A stretch of 64,000 nucleotides of DNA, taken from an uncultured Clostridia bacterium (GTDB lineage: Bacteria > Bacillota > Clostridia > Christensenellales > Aristaeellaceae). The notes below the pieces were generated by a model. That model was not told where the DNA came from, did not search any database, and was given only the letters and a program-made list of their open reading frames with translations. The translations under genes and the position numbers were made by a program. Location of the stretch: assembly GCA_947166385.1 (NCBI GenBank), contig CAMVEB010000005.1, positions 1-64,000 of the forward strand, in the 5' to 3' direction. Below, in pieces: positions 25,303 to 33,167 of this stretch. The stretch's first letter is position 1. Every line of letters starts with the position of its first letter.

Positions 25303-25500
25303 CTATTTCAGTTTGAACAGCGGATAGTTGTTATCGCCGTAGCTGGTGCAGTGTTGCTCGAGTTCAGGCCATTTATGGACAATGACGAAAACCTCATCGT
25401 AATCAGGTTCTGCTGAAGATTCTGATAAAGCCGCGCATGCACTCAGGTGAATCAGCAGGAGCAGCTCCAGAAAGACAGAAAGCACTCGATTTCGGATCAT
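25303..25500 (-). CDS. small putative lipoprotein
   Basis: 65-aa protein with a basic start, hydrophobic core and perfect lipobox LSAC ending at Cys22, leaving a 44-residue mature peptide rich in acidic and aromatic residues. No family recognised. ATG has AAAGGAT about nine nt upstream, supporting a real gene. It may be a decayed remnant of a longer lipoprotein. Two perfect inverted repeats lie immediately upstream. About 155 bp without a gene separates it from the coiled-coil gene; that stretch holds only a weak TTCATA-N18-TATAAA promoter candidate for the latter. Confidence 0.5.
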   Translation of the reverse strand: MIRNRVLSVFLELLLLIHLSACAALSESSAEPDYDEVFVIVHKWPELEQHCTSYGDNNYPLFKLK

Positions 25501-25531
25501 GGATATTATCCTTTCAGAAGAAGCTTCTTGG

Positions 25532-25547
25532 GGAATGAGATCATTCC
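25532..25547. promoter_or_regulatory. 16-bp near-palindrome upstream of the small lipoprotein gene
   Basis: GGAATGA (25532-25538), GA, TCATTCC (25541-25547): perfect seven-base arms in the leader of the lipoprotein gene. Candidate operator. Confidence 0.4.
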
Positions 25548-25550
25548 GGA

Positions 25551-25585
25551 TTGTATTTCACTCCCTGGCATTCATTGAAATACAA
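25551..25585. promoter_or_regulatory. perfect 10-bp-arm inverted repeat upstream of the small lipoprotein gene
   Basis: TTGTATTTCA (25551-25560), 15-bp spacer, TGAAATACAA (25576-25585). No U tract follows on either strand, so a protein binding site is more likely than a terminator. Confidence 0.45.
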
Positions 25586-25648
25586 ACCATCCGGATGTTT
25601 TTCAATATATCATCCGTCCTGGAGTGGCAAGATTTGGAATCACTGGCT

Positions 25649-26365
25649 TTATAAGGATGACCACTTCTTCAGAATTTCATACAGTTCGTCAAAAGAGGAA
25701 GCGTATTCGTTGATATCGTATGCCGCCATTGCTTCCTCGATATTCCCGGATGGCATGAACCATACGGAATCCAGGGACGCGTTTTTCGCGCCGAGCATAT
25801 CGGAAGTCAGTGAATCACCGATCATGATGCATGATGATCTGGGTTCTCCGATCCGGTCCAGACACAGATCGAAGAATGCCGCATCAGGCTTTGTCACCCC
25901 CAAGTCTTCGCTGATAAACAGATCATCAATATACCGGTCGAGGCCTGTGGAGGCGATCCTGCCCTTGGCGTTGATGGTTACGCCGTTGGAGGCAATATAG
26001 ATCCGTGCGTCCTGTATGTTTTCCTTGACCCTTTTGACAAATTCCAGCGCGCCGTCCATCAGCACACCGTTCACGGACATCGTCCGGATAAAGTCATCGT
26101 TGACCTTCAGGGGATCGAGTCCGGCCGGATCTCCGCCGCATCGGCTGAAAACATCCTGAAACCGCTTTGTAAAGAGCTCTGTCCTTGAGATGGTTCCTTT
26201 TTCAAGCTCCAGCCAGAGCGACTTGTTGTATGCCTGAAACGCCCGGTAAATGTCATCTGAGAACATAAGGCCGTTTGCTCTCAGGACAATACCGAGCGCT
26301 TTGTACTCGGAAGCATGAAAATCCAGCAGTGTCTGATCGAGGTCAAAAAGAAAGTTGTGATGCAT
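25649..26365 (-). CDS. HAD-superfamily hydrolase (YjjG/YfnB-like nucleotidase)
   Basis: 238-aa HAD phosphatase. Motif I FDLDQTLLDF, motif II IASNG, motif III Lys in GVTKPD and motif IV MIGDSLTSDM are all present, with an all-helical cap between motif I and II. The pattern is that of the YjjG family that removes phosphate from non-canonical pyrimidine nucleotides, which fits a house-cleaning role beside an HD hydrolase and an alkylation-repair protein. ATG 26365 has GGGAGG eight nt upstream. Last gene of the operon started at 29066. Confidence 0.88.
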   Translation of the reverse strand: MHHNFLFDLDQTLLDFHASEYKALGIVLRANGLMFSDDIYRAFQAYNKSLWLELEKGTISRTELFTKRFQDVFSRCGGDPAGLDPLKVNDDFIRTMSVNGVLMDGALEFVKRVKENIQDARIYIASNGVTINAKGRIASTGLDRYIDDLFISEDLGVTKPDAAFFDLCLDRIGEPRSSCIMIGDSLTSDMLGAKNASLDSVWFMPSGNIEEAMAAYDINEYASSFDELYEILKKWSSL

Positions 26366-26426
26366 GCCGCGCCTCCCGGGTCGGTATGAACCGTTATCCC
26401 CTGTGCATTGTACGGTCATAGTCTGA

Positions 26427-27116
26427 TTATTTTCTGATTTTCAGGGTTCTCAGATAGGCTTTCTGCTCCGGTGTAATCCGATAACTCTCCACAGTCTTCT
26501 GAATGGTTTTATTGTGTGTCCAGCTGTCCAGCCGGTTGTTTTCCAGATACGGAAGAACCGCGTCGTACTGTTTCGCAAGGGCTGTGGCAAAGTACCAGGC
26601 GATCATCATATTGACATAGTATTCTTCTGACCGGAGAGTTGCAACAGTTTCCGGATACGCCGGATCGAAGTCTTCATCCAGATAATGCTCCATCAGCATG
26701 CCGATTCCAAAGCGGACGGTATAGGTTTCCGTGGAATGAATCCATTTCCGGATCTCTTTCAGCAGCTCCGGCCGGTGCTTCCGGAACACGCGGGGAGACA
26801 TTTGGTCGCAGGTGGCCCAGTTATCCACAAAAGGCAGGAACCGGTCCAGCAGCTGAACGCATTCCGTATAATCCTTCAACGCTGAAAGCATGAACGCGTG
26901 CAGCTGGTTTTCCTCAAAATACCGATGCGGCAAATCGTTCAAAAAAGTGCCGGCTTCCGCGGAGGAACCAAACTGTTTTGCCAGCTTCCGCAGTTCCGGC
27001 GTACGTACGCCGATAATGGTCTCGGGCTTGAGCGTTGGGATGGTCCGGATCTGCAGATCGCGGTACCCGGTATCCTGGAGGGATTTCAGTTCGGTTCTGA
27101 TCTCATCGGTCAGCAT
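26427..27116 (-). CDS. AlkD-like DNA alkylation repair protein
   Basis: 229-aa HEAT-repeat-like protein of the DNA_alkylation family, glycosylases that excise alkylated purines without base flipping. GVRTPELRKLAKQF, HAFMLSALKDY, FVDNWATCDQMS and the C-terminal NKTIQKTVESYRI match the family. It overlaps the HD gene by 14 bp. The variant subfamily is not resolved, so catalytic activity is not certain. Confidence 0.88.
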   Translation of the reverse strand: MLTDEIRTELKSLQDTGYRDLQIRTIPTLKPETIIGVRTPELRKLAKQFGSSAEAGTFLNDLPHRYFEENQLHAFMLSALKDYTECVQLLDRFLPFVDNWATCDQMSPRVFRKHRPELLKEIRKWIHSTETYTVRFGIGMLMEHYLDEDFDPAYPETVATLRSEEYYVNMMIAWYFATALAKQYDAVLPYLENNRLDSWTHNKTIQKTVESYRITPEQKAYLRTLKIRK

Positions 27117-27741
27117 TTTGTTCAGACTCCCGCTCTCCGAGATTCTCTGTTTCTTTTTTCCATTCTTCCAGAAAGGACTCCAGGAATGCGTGCCTGGTTT
27201 CTGCGATGCACCGGGCGCTTTCTGTATTCAGCTCATCCTTCAGCAGAAGCAGCTTCTCGTGGAAATGATCAATCGACTCCGCTAAGGAACGGCCATGGGC
27301 TCCGCCATACGCAAAGGCTCTGCCGATGCCAACCGCTCCGATGGCATCCAGTCTGTCCGCGTCCTGGACAATCCGTCCTTCCGGCGTTTCCGGTTTCTTT
27401 CTTCTGTTTTTGTGAAATGAGACAGCATTAATCGCTTCACAGATGCGTTCCGTCATCTCAGCGGGTAAATCCTGGGTTTCCAGAAAGCTCCTGGCATTCG
27501 CGTTGTTTTCTGTTGAAAACAGTTTATCATCATCCGTATCATGCAGAAGCGCCGCCAGTGCGACAATCCGGTGATCACATTCCGCTTCTGTTTCCGCAAT
27601 CTTCATCGCGTTCCGATAAACCCTGACGGAATGGTCAAATCCATGTCCGTCTGAATTACCCTGAAACAACGCGCGGATAAAATCCATTGCTGCATGGTAT
27701 TTTTCAGAGTCCCGGTCTTCCTGATGAATTGTGTCGTTCAT
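27103..27741 (-). CDS. HD-domain phosphohydrolase (YpgQ-like)
   Basis: 212-aa HD-superfamily enzyme with HGFDHSVRVYRNA, LLHDTDDDK and QDADRLDAIGAVGI, giving the H...HD...D metal site. Relatives such as Bacillus YpgQ are nucleotide pyrophosphohydrolases. Together with the HAD and AlkD-like genes this suggests a small damage-cleanup operon (inference). Starts 18 bp after the DUF1232 gene. Confidence 0.87.
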   Translation of the reverse strand: MNDTIHQEDRDSEKYHAAMDFIRALFQGNSDGHGFDHSVRVYRNAMKIAETEAECDHRIVALAALLHDTDDDKLFSTENNANARSFLETQDLPAEMTERICEAINAVSFHKNRRKKPETPEGRIVQDADRLDAIGAVGIGRAFAYGGAHGRSLAESIDHFHEKLLLLKDELNTESARCIAETRHAFLESFLEEWKKETENLGERESEQNADR

Positions 27742-27759
27742 GCCGGTCTGCCTTCCTGA

Positions 27760-28161
27760 TCAGACCGCACCCGTTCCGTCCCGCCATTCAGCAAAAGCTT
27801 TCAGTTCCTTCTCCGACAGCTTCAGCGCCAGTCCCATCACAGCCAGATCGTCCGCATGGCCAACGATCGGGATAGAATCCGGAATCAGATCCTTTTTCTT
27901 GATCAGGTACAGAATCGCGCCGACGAGGCAGGCGATGGCCTTTGGAGAAACAACCGTATATTCTTTTTTGATCCATGCCTTGATCATCGCAATCATCAGC
28001 GGCAAATCCGACAGGGTGGAGCCGATAACCGGCACCGCTTTCAGTTTTTCCTCCAGTTGTTTCAGGATCTCATCCACCTTCGACGGGTTTTTGACAACTT
28101 CCTCTGCTTCCGCGATTCCCTTGTTCAGGATTTCCTGTGCTTTGTCCATGCCGAATTCCAT
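27760..28161 (-). CDS. DUF1232 (YkvA-like) membrane protein
   Basis: 133-aa protein. N-terminal helical segment (1-60), then the DUF1232 core: a hydrophobic helix, SPKAIACLVGAILYLIKKKDLIPDSIPIVGHADDLAVMGLAL, with the family ipDsIPviGhaDD motif. Function unknown in all organisms; some members are inner-membrane associated. ATG 28161 has AGGAGG eight nt upstream. Lies between the CNB sensor and HD genes. Confidence 0.9.
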   Translation of the reverse strand: MEFGMDKAQEILNKGIAEAEEVVKNPSKVDEILKQLEEKLKAVPVIGSTLSDLPLMIAMIKAWIKKEYTVVSPKAIACLVGAILYLIKKKDLIPDSIPIVGHADDLAVMGLALKLSEKELKAFAEWRDGTGAV

Positions 28162-28175
28162 GGTTTCATCCTCCT

Positions 28176-29066
28176 TTATTCTCCTGCCGCAATGGCGCAT
28201 GCCCTGTAATAGTCCCGGGTGAGTGCGCGAAGGCGATGGGACAAATGGCTGACAATCATATAAATCTTGATCGGATTCTCTTCAAACAGCGCCTGAAGAT
28301 CCTCCTCCCGGATGCATTCCAACAGGGTATCATCCTCTTCCACCACAGCCGTCGCGCTGCGCGGCTCGTTCATCACCAGTCCCATTTCTCCGAAGAAGGT
28401 ATCCGGGTAAAGGGTGGTCAGGCGCTTTTCTTCCGGCATGCCGTAGTTGAGATAGATCCCGACAGCGCCGCCGTAAACCGCGTACATAAACTTACCCTCG
28501 TCACCTTCCCGGAAGATGATCTGTCCTTTCTTGAAAGACAGCACCCGGGAAGAATCTTTCCCCTGATCCCGGAAAGACTGCCGGACCAGTTTCTCTTCCT
28601 CGGTCATGACGGAAACCTTGTGAATCAGGTTGTTCATTTCCAGAATCTTGGTCATTCTGGCCAGGAAACCTTCTTTTTGTTCCGCTCCGACTTCCTGTTT
28701 TTCCCGGATCACCGCGTTGACTTCTTCATATTCCACCGTCAGTTCGAAAAGCCGGCGGCCCAGCTGACAGATCAGTGCACGGATCATGTCCGGTTTCTCC
28801 CGGAAATACTCGTTCAGCATTCCCTCGTCAATTTCTATCACATGAAGAGAATCCTCCGCGACAACCGTTGTGCTGCGGGGCCAGGCATCAATCACAGCCA
28901 TCTCGCCGAAAAACTGACCGGCTCTCATATCCGCCAGCTTCCGCTGATTCTCCTCTCCGTAATGCAGATACACACCTGCCGTGCCGTCTGTGATCTGGAA
29001 AAAGCTTTTCCCGGTTTCCCCTTCATGAAAGATTACTTCGCCCTTATTAAAGATTTTCTCGTTCAT
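28176..29066 (-). CDS. protein with two cyclic-nucleotide-binding domains
   Basis: 296-aa cytoplasmic protein made of two cNMP-binding domains (about 1-120 and 170-290). Both have the phosphate-binding cassette region, GQFFGEMAVIDAWPRSTTVVAE and TFFGEMGLVMNEPRSATAVVEE, keeping the Glu and Arg that contact ribose and phosphate. There is no HTH or kinase domain, so it resembles a PKA-type regulatory subunit or a stand-alone sensor. ATG 29066 follows AGGGG. First gene of a five-gene operon. Confidence 0.9.
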   Translation of the reverse strand: MNEKIFNKGEVIFHEGETGKSFFQITDGTAGVYLHYGEENQRKLADMRAGQFFGEMAVIDAWPRSTTVVAEDSLHVIEIDEGMLNEYFREKPDMIRALICQLGRRLFELTVEYEEVNAVIREKQEVGAEQKEGFLARMTKILEMNNLIHKVSVMTEEEKLVRQSFRDQGKDSSRVLSFKKGQIIFREGDEGKFMYAVYGGAVGIYLNYGMPEEKRLTTLYPDTFFGEMGLVMNEPRSATAVVEEDDTLLECIREEDLQALFEENPIKIYMIVSHLSHRLRALTRDYYRACAIAAGE

Positions 29067-29094
29067 CGTCTTAACCCCTGTTCGTTTTTTTGCA

Positions 29095-29123
29095 ATTTTA
29101 TGCAACTGCATCCGGTTTGTCAA
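29095..29123 (-). promoter_or_regulatory. promoter of the CNB-DUF1232-HD-AlkD-HAD operon
   Basis: Minus strand TTGACA (29123-29118), 17-bp spacer, TAAAAT (29100-29095). The -10 hexamer is exactly flanked by TTGCA and TGCAA (29090-29105), a candidate operator. Confidence 0.82.
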
Positions 29124-29163
29124 CTTTGGTGACGCTGTTCCCTGTGCGCCACCGGGAAAAGAA

Positions 29164-30144
29164 TTACTTCACTTTGAATGTGCTCTGATTCACATACATG
29201 CCGTCCCAGAACATGGTAACGGTATAGTTTCCGGAAGGAATATCCCCGGTAATCTTGTAGAGGTTTTCAAAATAATCGTCGCCCAGCATGTAATACCAGA
29301 TGGTCTGGTATCCGCCACTGACCCTTTTGAACTCCATGTCACTCCAGATTTCTGCTTCCAGGAATCCGTCCGGGGATTCGATGTAAATCGTCACATAAAA
29401 GGACCGTGGTTTTGCCAGGGTCGGCATGCGCATCTGGTACTTGAATCCATAGGATTCACCGCCGTTCCTGATCGAGTTGATAATCTTGTCAGCGGAGAGG
29501 GAGGAGACTTTTTTCGCCTCGGACCGGGGCTTTCCGGCGTCAAGTTTCCGCAGTTCGATCGTCACTTTGACGGAAGTGTTTTTCAGCCGCCCATCCTCAA
29601 AGGTCGATGCTCGGGGCATCGTATAGGTTTTTTCATCCAGGATTTCGGAGGAGTCGGTTTCCACTAGGGTAATCTGATAGGTTTTTCCGGGCATCAGCAT
29701 GCTGGTCTTGACGCTGGATGTGCCCGATCCAAGATTCCACCGATGCTGTTTGGAGTTCCCGTTGACTGCCTCCATGATGACATCGCAGGAAATCCTGCTG
29801 CCCTGAACTGTCCAGGAAATGGTGCTGACGCCTTCCCGGTATACGATGGTATCAGACAGCACCGCGGTATGAGCCGGCTGTTTGGTTTCCTGTCGGGGGG
29901 AGCCGCCTTCCCTGGAAGCACCGCAGTTGATACAGAAGTTCCCGGTGTTCCCTTTCTGGCCGCAGGCCGAACAGGTCCAGTCCTCCTTTGGTTTTGCCGT
30001 GCCGCAGGCCGGACAGAAGTTCCCGGTATTCCCTTTCTGGCCGCAGGACGGGCAGGTCCATGCTCCTTCATCCGCCAGGGCAGACAGGCACAGGGCTGCC
30101 GCAAGAATCAGCGTCAGAAACAGAAAGCAGGCTGTTTTTTTCAT
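29164..30144 (-). CDS. exported protein with tandem zinc ribbons
   Basis: 326-aa protein with signal peptide (1-24) followed at once by two zinc-ribbon units CPSCGQKGNTGNFCPACG and CSACGQKGNTGNFCINCG, then a beta-rich region (about 95-326) with no recognised family and a C-terminal domain (YQTIWYYMLGDDYFENLYKI). Zinc ribbons outside the cell are unusual; they normally sit in the cytoplasm ahead of membrane helices. ATG 30144 with GAGG eight nt upstream is the likely start. Last gene of the FHA-ABC operon. Confidence 0.78.
   Translation of the reverse strand: MKKTACFLFLTLILAAALCLSALADEGAWTCPSCGQKGNTGNFCPACGTAKPKEDWTCSACGQKGNTGNFCINCGASREGGSPRQETKQPAHTAVLSDTIVYREGVSTISWTVQGSRISCDVIMEAVNGNSKQHRWNLGSGTSSVKTSMLMPGKTYQITLVETDSSEILDEKTYTMPRASTFEDGRLKNTSVKVTIELRKLDAGKPRSEAKKVSSLSADKIINSIRNGGESYGFKYQMRMPTLAKPRSFYVTIYIESPDGFLEAEIWSDMEFKRVSGGYQTIWYYMLGDDYFENLYKITGDIPSGNYTVTMFWDGMYVNQSTFKVK
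29933..30064 (-). repeat. 81-bp tandem duplication encoding the two zinc ribbons
   Basis: CAGAAGTTCCCGGT starts at 29933 and again at 30014; the copies stay close for about 50 bp. Period 81 bp, 27 residues. Confidence 0.8.
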
Positions 30145-30161
30145 TTTCTCTTCCTCTTTTT

Positions 30162-31310
30162 TCAGTTCAGGGACGCGTACATGGACGCCATGAGCTTCGG
30201 AATAAAGCGGTAATGGTCTCCGGGAAGATTGGTCGTCAGGTACACGCAGGTCAGATTCTCTCTGGGATCCACACAGAACCAGTTGCCGAAGGCGCCGTCC
30301 CATCCCCATTCGCCGACGGAACCGTTGATCCCGGCCAGTTCCGGATTGGTCATGACGCGAACGCCCAGTCCGTAGCCGTACCCCCGCTGCGTGTCCCAGC
30401 TGTCGCCTTTCCGCTGTTCCGGCGTCAGATGGTCCGTAGAGATCAGCTCAATCGTTTTTCGTCCCAGGATCCGTTCGCCGTCCAGCGTGCCGCCGTGCAG
30501 CAGCATCTGGGCAAATCTGGAATAGTCGCGCACGGTGGAGTACAGACCGCCTCCGCCGCTCTCAAACGGCGGCTTTTCCGTATTGTAATCCCGGTCTTCC
30601 GGTTTCAGGTTTTCCTGGATGTGATACAGCGTGGCCACCCGGTTCAGCTTCTCCGCCGAGACAAAGAACCCGGTATCCTTCATGCCCAGCGGATCAAAGA
30701 TGTTCGCCTTCAGATACTCGCCCAGCGTCTTCCCGCTCAGAACCTCGATGACCGCACCGAGGACATCAATCGAGAAACCGTACATCCATCTCTCCCCCGG
30801 TTCAAATGCCAGCGGAAGCTCACCGACCAGGTTGGCGTATTCCACGGTTCCGGGAACAGGTTTCCCCGACGCTTCATATTCTTTTTCCTTCTCAATGCGA
30901 ATCCTGCCCGCAGCCGTATCCCCCCAGGGATACGGAACGCCGCTGGTCATGGTGAATAGCTGCCGCATAGTCACCTGGCCTTTGGCATCGACGATTTCGT
31001 AGCTGCCGTCCGCCTTCTCCGCGGCGATCTTCGGGTTTTTAAACCCCGGCAGGTACTCGCTCACATGATCCCACATCTTGAACAGTCCCTGTTCGTAAAG
31101 CTGCATGATTCCGGCCACCGTAATCACTTTGGACATGGAGGCAATCGGAAAAATCGTGTTTTCTGATGACATCCGGACCTTTTTTTCAATATCCGCGTAC
31201 CCGAAGCTGCCTTCCAGGCAGACCTCATCGTTCCGCATGATCCGGACAGCACATCCGGCAATCTGTCCGGATGAGACAAAGCGGCTGAGCGTGTTGTTAA
31301 CCAGATGCAT
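30162..31310 (-). CDS. serine hydrolase, beta-lactamase class C / EstB type
   Basis: 382-aa penicillin-binding-protein-fold hydrolase. SxxK motif is Ser58-Met-Ser-Lys61, the Tyr motif YGFS lies at about 177, and the third motif region reads GWDGAFGNWF. No signal peptide, so it is cytoplasmic and more likely an esterase or peptidase than a resistance enzyme. ATG 31310 has GGGAGG six nt upstream; a TTG at 31316 overlaps it. Lies 17 bp from both neighbours in the FHA-ABC operon. Confidence 0.88.
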   Translation of the reverse strand: MHLVNNTLSRFVSSGQIAGCAVRIMRNDEVCLEGSFGYADIEKKVRMSSENTIFPIASMSKVITVAGIMQLYEQGLFKMWDHVSEYLPGFKNPKIAAEKADGSYEIVDAKGQVTMRQLFTMTSGVPYPWGDTAAGRIRIEKEKEYEASGKPVPGTVEYANLVGELPLAFEPGERWMYGFSIDVLGAVIEVLSGKTLGEYLKANIFDPLGMKDTGFFVSAEKLNRVATLYHIQENLKPEDRDYNTEKPPFESGGGGLYSTVRDYSRFAQMLLHGGTLDGERILGRKTIELISTDHLTPEQRKGDSWDTQRGYGYGLGVRVMTNPELAGINGSVGEWGWDGAFGNWFCVDPRENLTCVYLTTNLPGDHYRFIPKLMASMYASLN

Positions 31311-31327
31311 ACGCAACCTCCCTTCTT

Positions 31328-31759
31328 TTACCAGATATCAACATTCCCTGTTTCTTCACCCATGATCCACCAGAGTTTATTCTGGTCCACTCGGACAAAT
31401 ACGCAGTCCGCGCCTTCGGGCAGCTTTGCCTGAACCTGGTTCACCGTAATCTCCCCGCCCATGGGGGACTGGATAACGATTACGTCTCCGGGATCTCTTT
31501 TTGCTGCGGCCCTCGCCGGTTTCTTTTCAGGGGATTTCTTTTCGGCAGTCTTCTTCGGGGCGGTTTTCGCCGGGAATGCCGTACCTTCGGGATCGGTCAC
31601 TTCCACACCGTAGAGTTCCTTCACCTTGGCCGCGATTTTGGCGCTGATCTTCATCCTGCCGTAGTCGAGGTGTGCCACCGCACCCTTGGTAATCCCCAGG
31701 GCTTTTGCCAGATCCAGCTGGGACAGGTTTTTCTGTTCGCGCAGTTCCTTGATGGTCAT
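31328..31759 (-). CDS. XRE-like helix-turn-helix protein with DUF6465 domain
   Basis: 143-aa protein: N-terminal HTH (about 1-50, IKELREQKNLSQLDLAKALGITKGAVAHLDYGR), a Lys/Ala/Pro linker (65-88, KKTAEKKSPEKKPARAAAKR) and a C-terminal DUF6465 domain (about 90-143, VIVIQSPMGGEITVNQVQAKL, VRVDQNKLWWIMGEETGNVDIW). In many Clostridia DUF6465 occurs alone; fusion to an HTH suggests DNA-linked control. Genes on both sides are within 25 bp. Confidence 0.82.
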   Translation of the reverse strand: MTIKELREQKNLSQLDLAKALGITKGAVAHLDYGRMKISAKIAAKVKELYGVEVTDPEGTAFPAKTAPKKTAEKKSPEKKPARAAAKRDPGDVIVIQSPMGGEITVNQVQAKLPEGADCVFVRVDQNKLWWIMGEETGNVDIW

Positions 31760-31783
31760 GTTTCTCTTCCTCCTGAAATCGTA

Positions 31784-33142
31784 TTATTGTACTTCATATG
31801 GAATCTGGTTTTCTCTGCAGTAAAATTCCGCGTCGGAGCCGGCGCTCACAATCAGCATGACACCCTCATTCCCGACGTCGAATACTTCAGGCCCGAATTC
31901 CGTAACAGAGGCCGGAATCCGGACAGTGAGCTTCCCGCAGTTCAGGAAGGCGCCTTCTTCAATGGAAGCCACTCCGTCGGGCAGGATGACCTCCTCCAGT
32001 TCCTCCGTTCCAAAGAAAGCGTAGGCTCCGATGATCTTTGTGCCTTCCGGAACCTGGTAAACACTTTTTCCCTCCTGATCCAGATAGCTGACCAGTCTCA
32101 TCACCGGCTTTTCCAGCAGCGCGCTGTCCGTCTCCTCAAAGGTCGGTGTGTTATAGCGGGTCACCACGTCCCGGGTATCCGTGAACCGCAGCGGTTTGTT
32201 GCTGCGCTTGATGTAGTAATCAGCCCGGAAGGGGTTTTCACCCATCTGTTTCAGGCTTTCCGGCAGGAACACCGCATCCTGCAGGATCGACATAAAGGCG
32301 CCGTCGTCAATGAATTCCAGTCCTTCGTTCATCTGGAAGAACGTGATCTCAGACTGGTTGAATGCATATTTGCCCACATACCGGATTGTTTCCGGGAAAA
32401 CCACGGTTTCCGCGAAGACCGGCGTTTCCCATCCGCAGTACGCAAACGCGTAATCCCCGATCCCGGTCACCCGCAGCCCGTTGATTTCCGACGGCAGGAA
32501 AGCGGTCCTTTCCTCCCGGGTATATCCGGTCAGATAGCATTCTTCCCCGGATACCGGTGCATAAAGGTAAGGATCCTCTTCCCGGTTCAGACATTGATAG
32601 ATCTCAGCGTTCTGCATATACCACCGCGCCACCGGAACACCGTCCATCACTTCCGGGATCCGTTCATCCGGGCTGATGCGGGGAAGGTATTCCCCCAGAT
32701 ATTCCGTCACTTCCCAGATCAGTTCACCGTCGCCGTCCTCATCCAGCACATACAGGTAATCCCCGACCCACCGAAGCAGGGGCGGAAGGGCTGCCTGATC
32801 GGCGGTCACCGGATTGTTTCGGATTTTCAGGTCGCAGATCTGCTCATTCGCTTTCAGATCCAGCTTTGCCATCTGGTTATCCCGGAGATCCAGGGTCCGG
32901 AGTGCCGTAAATATTTCGATCCCAGTGAGGTCGGCAATCCCGAGCCCCTTCACGTCGATCGAAGTGATCTTTCCAATCTCTTCCTCGCTGAAATTCCCGT
33001 CGCCGTCCGTATCCAGTACCCGGATAGATTCACGGAATTGCGCATCCGGAAAATGTGCTTCGTCTATCGCCGTATCTGCCGCCGCGACGACGCAGATTCC
33101 CGCCAGCAGCAGGCAGGCCAGCAGTCCGATCCATCTTTTCAT
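31784..33142 (-). CDS. exported EF-hand-like / BspA-type LRR protein
   Basis: 452-aa protein with signal peptide (1-22), an EF-hand or dockerin-like Ca site LDTDGDGNFSEEEI (about 42-55), short LRRs (LRTLDLRDNQMAKLDL) and BspA-type LRR_5 units (VTGIGDYAFAYCG, IRYVGKYAF, TKIIGAYAF, VASIEEGAF). A second acidic loop LDEDGDGEL follows at about 130. Probably a surface adhesin or binding protein. ATG 33142 follows AGGGGGAG by eight nt. Co-operonic with the FHA-ABC transporter (25 bp). Confidence 0.85.
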   Translation of the reverse strand: MKRWIGLLACLLLAGICVVAAADTAIDEAHFPDAQFRESIRVLDTDGDGNFSEEEIGKITSIDVKGLGIADLTGIEIFTALRTLDLRDNQMAKLDLKANEQICDLKIRNNPVTADQAALPPLLRWVGDYLYVLDEDGDGELIWEVTEYLGEYLPRISPDERIPEVMDGVPVARWYMQNAEIYQCLNREEDPYLYAPVSGEECYLTGYTREERTAFLPSEINGLRVTGIGDYAFAYCGWETPVFAETVVFPETIRYVGKYAFNQSEITFFQMNEGLEFIDDGAFMSILQDAVFLPESLKQMGENPFRADYYIKRSNKPLRFTDTRDVVTRYNTPTFEETDSALLEKPVMRLVSYLDQEGKSVYQVPEGTKIIGAYAFFGTEELEEVILPDGVASIEEGAFLNCGKLTVRIPASVTEFGPEVFDVGNEGVMLIVSAGSDAEFYCRENQIPYEVQ

Positions 33143-33167
33143 GAGGTGATCTCCCCCTTTCACTGAT

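Noticed and set aside
30162..31310. Beta-lactamase resistance gene
   Set aside because: The SxxK/Tyr fold is that of EstB-type serine hydrolases and there is no signal peptide, so antibiotic resistance is not supported.
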